Notes under the pieces: model-generated | The model's database searches: none | What the model was told of the DNA's origin: nothing | The model's input: only the letters and a program-made list of their open reading frames with translations | Made by a program: the position numbers and the translations under genes | Shown here: positions 58,225-64,000 of the stretch, piece by piece | Layout of the letters: the number at the start of each line of letters is the position of its first letter | Numbering within the stretch: position 1 is the first letter of the stretch | From: Pseudopithomyces maydicus | Lineage: Eukaryota; Ascomycota; Dothideomycetes; Pleosporales; Didymosphaeriaceae | DNA: 64,000 nt | Reading direction: 5' to 3' | Assembly (NCBI GenBank): GCA_026873275.1 | Contig: JANTUC010000009.1 | Coordinates: 1,116,001-1,180,000 of the forward strand

Positions 58225-60237
58225 AAACTTTCTGGTCAACATGACTTGGTCGACGGACCTCTTAACAAAGACCTCTGGCATAACGAACCCGGGGCTTGTA
58301 TGAATTGATAGGAGTTCTAGAGACGGTCGTACCATGACGAATATTCGTCATTGTGTGTTTTTCTTTTTGGATGTTTCTTGGTTTAAGGTATCACGGGGAT
58401 TCTGGAACTTTTGCTTTTCCGGTTCAGTATCCCCGATGCGATCCTTCATAACAAAGCATGATACCCCCGTCAGTAGTGTTCACAATCCAAATCATCCTCT
58501 CCCAATCATATTGAGCATTTGTGGTATCAACACTAGGCGTAACTTCCGAGGGTCCACCTCTTAACATATATAGCGACCCAAGCGTACCGAGCAACCCGAT
58601 AATCATGGGAGCTATTATCCAGATGGCGATGTAACGGAGAACATTCTTGAATAGTCTCGAAGGTATTGAGCGCAATGCAATTGTACTATTTCTTAGCTTG
58701 TACAGTCGTGTGGGTGTCATGTCGAACTAAAATCTATCGTGCTATGCTGGAGTAGACAGTTGGAAGCTGTGGTCGTCATGTCAGTTCTTTCTTCTTCAAT
58801 GGACATGAATAGTTATCAGCACCTACTTTGGGTTCGTCTTCCCCCTCTAGAATAACCAAGTTTAGTTATAAATGTGCCGCATATGTGTACCACCAGGTGT
58901 GACTGCCTCAATATAAAATATCGATCACAACCATGTGTTAAGTAGTAGAAGGGTGAACAACAGGAATCGAAGAGTACTGTACTCACCTGAAGAGCGCACC
59001 CTCATCGTGGCTTATATATACCGACTACAGATCTACTCTTAGAGAATGGTGTCTTACTACTCTACCTACCAATTTGTTGCTCTTTTCCAGCCGCATTCGC
59101 CTAACAAAACAAAGCGACGCTGTTGATTGGACAAGTTCCCCTAGCTTGGCTGCCGGGATTAAATCCAAACAATGTCATCTCCCTTTTTTAACTCAAAGAG
59201 GCCATGGTAGCGACTTTTGGTGGTCATGCGGCTCGTTCAGGCGATGGACCGTGTACATTAGCGGCTTACCAACATTTGACCATGCCTTTTAAGTTGAGTA
59301 AACACCAATCATGTTGTGTCGGTGATGATAGGTGTCTTTCGTACATCTTATTAGATAGCGCAATTAAAAACCAACAATTCTCAGTTGCACGCAACTTAAA
59401 AGGAATAGAATTGAACATAAGGCATGCTTGTTTCCGGAGTTAATACTTTAATAACCGTTTGACAAAGCTCATCAGCGGAGCAGCATCAGCATGTCAGCAA
59501 TCCTAGCCCATAATTCTAATAGGTTCTCTTTGACTATAAATATCCCATTGACAGATGGTTCGGATGTGGCTAACTCTAGTCGCATGTGCCGGCATCAAAC
59601 TAGTGCGTAGAAAAGCAGAGGTGACAGCGACTCACGAGCGCAAAACCTGAATATTCCGGTGATGCTTCGAATCAAAGATTATGCGATAATTGGAAAAACA
59701 ACGATGATGATTCTACTCAAGTGCAAATGCCACCAAGCAACAAGATATCCTAATCTGACTAGCGCCGGTACATTCCGAACGTAATAAATGAATGCGAGCC
59801 TTTGATCGTGAAACTCTTATATATACAGTATATGTATACCCAAAAAGTATGTGCGGTGAAGAGAATCCAGAAAGGCAGAGTTGCAAGAGGGGAAATGAAG
59901 GTGATCATTGCTGTAGAACAAAGGACAGTTACAGAGGAAAGAGTATGTTAGACATTGATGCATGTAGTGCATGAAGAAAAGAGAGAACAGAATCGTAGAT
60001 GGAAGAAGCGTTAGAACTGAAAGAGCGAGAGAAAATCGTATACACACAGGAACTATCCGGAGTTCCGAGAAGAGGAGAAGTGAAGGAGAAAGATTGAAGG
60101 AAATAATTTTCATAAAGCAATGACGCTGCTTGGAACCAAAAGAATGAACACGAATAGAAAGTTACGTGATAAGAATGTCATAAAGAAAGGAAAGAAGTAA
60201 AAATTACCTCTTGAAAAACGGTAAGAACCTCAAGCAA
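58225..60237. other. AT-rich gene-poor stretch
   Basis: About 2 kb. Apart from the small ORF at 58424-58720, nothing coding is supported. 59880-60110 is purine-rich on the plus strand. Confidence 0.45.
58424..58720 (-). CDS. Possible small single-pass membrane protein
   Basis: A 98-aa ORF with a basic N-terminus (MTPTRLYKLRNSTIALRSIP) and one strong hydrophobic helix (YIAIWIIAPMIIGLLGTLGS), followed by a short polar tail. The pattern is like a signal-anchor protein. No homology is recognised and it may be part of a longer spliced gene or spurious. Confidence 0.3.
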   Translation of the reverse strand: MTPTRLYKLRNSTIALRSIPSRLFKNVLRYIAIWIIAPMIIGLLGTLGSLYMLRGGPSEVTPSVDTTNAQYDWERMIWIVNTTDGGIMLCYEGSHRGY

Positions 60238-60663
60238 TCAGTATAGATGGACGGATGTCCAGCCATCGTCTAGCGGCACTCGTCTTTCGCGGCTTGGAGA
60301 GCGACTAGGTATCCTGCGGTAGGAAGTGCTGCTGTCCACCGAGCTTTGTGAGACGAAGGAAGAAATGGATGTGGACGAGTTTGCAGTATTGGAGCGCGGT
60401 CTACGAGTCGCAGCCATAGGAATACGCATGCTGCTTATCGAAGCCTTTGGTTTCAGCGAGACGTACGAGCTGCTTGTTGAAGGTGATGCGGAGCATGTTT
60501 CGGGGGCAGGTTTTGTCGAGTAGCTGGTTTGAGCCTCGTCTTCATTCTTTTCACAAACACGGGCGCCGAAAAATCGACTGATAAAGGATTGCTTTTGCTT
60601 GAGTTTCATGTGGGCGAAATCGGGCTCGCACATCGGGAGGATGTCGTATGGAATAGCGCTCAT
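60238..60663 (-). CDS. Small Ser/Arg-rich hypothetical protein
   Basis: A 141-aa ORF from an ATG at 60663. The N-terminus (MSAIPYDILPMCEPDFAHMK) precedes a Ser-rich, basic region (SIRRIP-like and SRSPSRERR) and ends with DDGWTSVHLY. Ser-rich low-complexity proteins of this kind are common in filamentous fungi. No domain or signal peptide is seen, and a single-exon gene is plausible but unproven. Confidence 0.45.
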   Translation of the reverse strand: MSAIPYDILPMCEPDFAHMKLKQKQSFISRFFGARVCEKNEDEAQTSYSTKPAPETCSASPSTSSSYVSLKPKASISSMRIPMAATRRPRSNTANSSTSISSFVSQSSVDSSTSYRRIPSRSPSRERRVPLDDGWTSVHLY

Positions 60664-61832
60664 GTTTGCGGTGGGAGAATTTCTCTTTAAAAGGTGGTGT
60701 AGCGTTATTTTGATAGCTAATCGAAGGTGACTGGGACAAGAATGTAGACTAATCGGTAACGAGTGACGGTCTGCTCTGCAGTGGGGATTTGAACATCCGA
60801 CTCATGGGCCTCGTTCATCGTATATTTATTATTACTGCAAGATCACTAGCTTCAGCATTGCCGATGAAAAAGTTGTAGTTGTTGGAACATGAAACGACAG
60901 TTGCTTATCGGACCTCACGCTGTCCGATAACATGTGTTGTGCATTACCCTGCTCCGGAATATTTGGTTTCTTACGCGCTAACGAGAATCCAGCAGAATCA
61001 AGTGTCCTTTTTCCTTCTTCAGTGCCTATTGAACTGTTGAGGATCGTGCGATGTAAATTATGCTCTTCTTGTATAGCCTGATGCGCATTTCGAGGGATGT
61101 CAGTTATTATTGTAAGTAGAGCTACATCGTAAAGGCGCCTCTGGCAAAACACTCTCAATCTTCAATGATTGGCTAGCGCGTAGGAGGCTGAGCATACCAG
61201 GATGTCTCAGTAAGCCTTTAGTGGACCCATTGTATACGAAGAAGGCCAATCGGAATCTGACATTGGTTTGGCGGCTTCACCAACCGGAGGGATCACCGTG
61301 CCACAATGCATGGACTCCGTGTCGTCCGACAACTTGATCGGAGTCTGTACTTTATCTAGACACCCAACAAACTTGAAGTATGTATTCTCATTGTGGTACT
61401 GATTTGTCAAAGCGTCCTAACAAACAGCTGGCCGGGTGGGTGTTCTCGCGAAGTTATGGAGCCGGGAATGTACATCGGTGACGGTAGGTGCGATGTCTAA
61501 GACGTATTTGGCCTCTGCAACTAATCGACCCAAAATAATGATATCGCTTGAATCAATGCATCTCACTTAAATTCGATTTTTCCTGTACATGGACAGTTTT
61601 GCAAAGGCTCAGTACAGCAGAAAAATACTCACAAGTGGAGAACGACACCAAGTAGAATATTACCTACTAAAGTTTAGTGACTGTATCCACGAGCATGATG
61701 CTCCAGAGGTTATTTCAATGGGTTTCGGTCAACCTGCTACAGCATTGTGATACAAAGGCTCACTTCGCCCCACAGCCATCTTCTCCAATACTGCAATCCG
61801 AACACCCCCACTAGTAGGACCGGATCGAGGAT
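60664..61832. other. Gene-poor stretch
   Basis: About 1.2 kb without a supported gene. ORFs at 60832-61158 and 61207-61410 (minus) have no recognisable domain. A short tRNA T-arm-like sequence near 60781-60800 is discussed under rejected items. Confidence 0.45.
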
Positions 61833-63001
61833 CTACTGCTCCCTGTCTTGAAAACTCATCAAAGAGTCATCCTCATCGCAACGCGGGCGCTTCATGCCCG
61901 TCTCGAAAGAGCCAGTGTTTCCTTTTCTGCATAGCAGCTCGGATTTGAGCATCCTAATCTTCCGATCCTTCGAAAAGCCTTCTTTGCGAAGATAGAGGTT
62001 TTCATCCTCCAATTCTCGAATGCGAACCTCCGGATCGGACACTAGACCGGATTCACGGTACTCAACGGCCATATTCGGGATGTCTGATCGTGCGGTCATC
62101 GGGCTATGTAGCTGGTCTCGGCCCACCATGGGATGGAATGGCAACGGCTCAACCCGACGGGAAGGATACTCCGTGTGCGTCGCAGGCATGATTTTTTCGG
62201 TCTCAGACTGCTCCATCAAAGCCTCGCATTCTATATTCTCTTGCTTGACTGTACTCAGTCAGTAAAGCTCGAACCTAGTTGCAAAAGGGAAATCGTACTG
62301 GAACAGTTACCTGGATATGAATGACCAGGAGGGTCTGAAGAATTCCACAGCTCCTGAGCTTTGATAGTGGGGCCAGAGCGGCGAGGGTCGCGTGCAGCTA
62401 TGACGCGATTTCCCCCGGAACCTGGCCAAAGTGTGATTTAGCTGTGACAAAGGGAGCTGTAGCCTGAAAGAGGCGCTCTCGAGTTGCTTTAACCGACTGT
62501 ACAGGTACGGTCTGGTACTTCTCTTTGATCCTGCTCGAGCCCGTAGGCGCATTTGCAGCTCCATATTTGCTCACTGCATTCCTGCCACGTTTCTTCGTAA
62601 CAGCAGGAGCCTTCTGTCCCATGGGCTGCATGTTTGCCCCGGAAGCCTTGTAGGCAACGGGTCCAGGCTTCTCTTGGAGCGGACCTAATTCGAAGTTAGT
62701 CTGAGAGGCGTGGGGCCAAAGGTAAAAACAAACCTAGAAAATCGACCATCTCCTGGCGAGATGGATGCATGTTGACTGTGTTCTGGGTCACCTGTTCGCC
62801 CCGTTGGGCTGGGACTTCTTTCACTGGCTGGTCTGGTTCAGTAACAGGTTGTGCAGACGCGATTGTACTTGCAGATGGCTCGGTGGTAGTGTTAGGGCTC
62901 AGCAGGTCGGAGTGAGACTTGTTCGGAGGCTGCATACTACGGGCAGCTGTCTGGCTCGTCTTGTCCTGATAAAGCGCGTTAATAAGGTAGATGCTCGCCA
63001 T
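61833..63001 (-). CDS. Unidentified protein with short C-terminal coiled coil (one apparent frameshift)
   Basis: Exons 63001-62734, 62684-62311 and 62248-61833, with introns of 49 and 62 nt. Restoring one base in the five-C run at 62412-62416 (GGGGG in the coding strand) gives 352 aa and removes an internal stop (FGQVPGGNRVIAARDPRR). The N-terminus begins MASIYLINALYQDKTSQTAA. The middle is basic and Pro/Ala-rich (GQKAPAVTKKRGRNAVSKYG). Near the C-terminus is a short heptad-like helix (PEVRIRELEDENLYLRKEGF). No family is recognised; the basic middle and coiled coil would fit a nuclear protein. All intron phases agree, which supports expression as one gene. Confidence 0.6.
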
Positions 63002-63238
63002 TGCTGCAACTGAGACCGAAGCAGGTCTAAGGGGAGCTGTGTTTACAGTGAGGAGGAAGGTCGAAACGAGAATTCGTCACAAAACATTTGGGTGGGTGGC
63101 AGTTGCCGTTTCCAGAAGTGGAAGCTGCAAACGCCCTTGCCCCCAACGTTGAGAGAGCAGGAGCGCATCAGGTCCACAAGGCAGCACTCGAACACCAAGA
63201 AACAACACACAGTATGCCGTAGCGATAGGGAAGGTAAA

Positions 63239-64000
63239 TCAAAGTTTGCCTCCTCTGGAATGAAGCCACCCGCTCACATCGTCTTTTCCCATAAGCCCGA
63301 CTAATAGCATCCGCCCGAATACATCAACATCATCAGCATCCGCCGAATTAAGCACCTCGGTGAAATCCATATCTTTCACAAGGTAGTGGTTTTTCTGATT
63401 CCACGCTATTGCAAACTCAAGGGGAGATTGCGCTTCCCAGAGTGCAGAAGAAATCGTGATTCGATTACCGATACTCATTTGATGGTTGCAGCTGACTACG
63501 TCGTTCTGAAGAAGAGCGCATATGGATACTGCGTGGCATACGGCGAGAAAAGTGCGTCGACACGATTCTCGGAAGATGAACGATAGCCAAGCGCCACGCG
63601 CGGCAGCGCTAGGATAGAGCGGTAGCAATCCTGTATAGTCCTCATGTTTCGACTGGTCTTGGAGGACAAGTGTTTGTAATGAGGTTGTGAGGTCCTTCAT
63701 ATAGGAAACAAGTGCCTGAGTCTGACCAAAGTAACGGAACTGCACTAGTGTTAGAAGTAGAAAAAGGAAAGATTTGTTCTGTATCTCGAGATTGAAGAAG
63801 TAGTGATCTCTTTATACTGAAAACTCACATCGTTGCTACAAATGAGCATGACCTGGTACAGAAGAGCAGCGTGCGCTCGCGCAATCAGCTCAGCTGGCAA
63901 AGAAGGAATTGGGAGCTCAATTAGTTGGTTGGCATGGTCTGTAATATGGCGTAGAACAAATCGGGAGTTGGTTTCGGTACGAGATATAAACAGCGAACAG
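63239..64000 (-). CDS. C-terminal part of a fungal C6-type transcription factor (cut by the right edge)
   Basis: The last two exons, 64000-63829 and 63739-63239, are joined in phase over an 89-nt intron. The upstream part reads HITDHANQLIELPIPSLPAE and LIARAHAALLYQVMLICSND. The last exon has FRYFGQTQALVSYMKDLTTS and RGAWLSFIFRESCRRTFLAV. This regular helical pattern, with the LIELPIPSLPAELIARAHALL-like opening, is typical of the C-terminal regulatory region of fungal Zn(II)2Cys6 proteins. The DNA-binding end lies beyond the window, so the zinc cluster cannot be checked. Confidence 0.65.

Noticed and set aside
60781..60830. tRNA-like T-arm on the minus strand (gttcaaatcc with flanking pairs)
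   Set aside because: I could not build acceptor, D and anticodon arms around it, so it is at best a fragment.

Overview
The window is nuclear DNA of a filamentous ascomycete (Pezizomycotina; a Dothideomycete is my best guess). The evidence is short introns of about 45-65 nt with GTRNGY donors and CTRAC-like branch points, an SFH5-type Sec14 protein, a fungal Med27, NIC96, Zn(II)2Cys6 regulators, and a fungal-type N-acetylglucosamine (GlcNAc) catabolic cluster. I recognise 25 protein-coding genes, two of them cut by the window edges. I see no rRNA gene, no convincing tRNA, no CRISPR and no intact transposon.

Layout. 1-1.7 kb: 5' part of the spliceosomal kinase gene prp4 (minus). 1.7-10.9 kb: gene-poor block holding one Zn(II)2Cys6/DUF3425 regulator. 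10.9-32.6 kb: housekeeping genes: a Vip1-like RRM protein with a metallothionein-like tail, FGGY sugar kinase, EMC10, an RRM protein, SFH5, a lineage-specific protein, a microbial-type PARG (DUF2263), NIC96, an unidentified basic protein, Med27, a flavocytochrome b2-type dehydrogenase and a Rab GTPase.

33.3-50.8 kb: the GlcNAc catabolic cluster: dac1 (deacetylase), nag3 (GH3 hydrolase fused to a GNAT domain), ron1 (Ndt80/PhoG-type regulator), hxk3 (hexokinase-family GlcNAc kinase), ngt1 (GlcNAc permease) and dam1 (glucosamine-6-P deaminase). Together they would import GlcNAc, phosphorylate it, deacetylate it and deaminate it to fructose-6-P under Ron1 control. Two gene pairs are divergent, and four intergenic stretches carry short AGCAC-containing tandem repeats.

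51.5-64 kb: a TMEM135-like membrane protein, then sparser sequence with three proteins I cannot identify (665, 428 and 352 aa), two small uncertain ORFs and the C-terminal end of a fungal C6-type regulator.

Throughout, several otherwise good genes are interrupted by a single missing base in a homopolymer (nag3 twice, ron1, nic96 and two unidentified genes). The pattern suggests homopolymer undercalling in the assembly rather than gene death. Exon models below were checked by hand for reading-frame continuity; where I assume a restored base, I say so.
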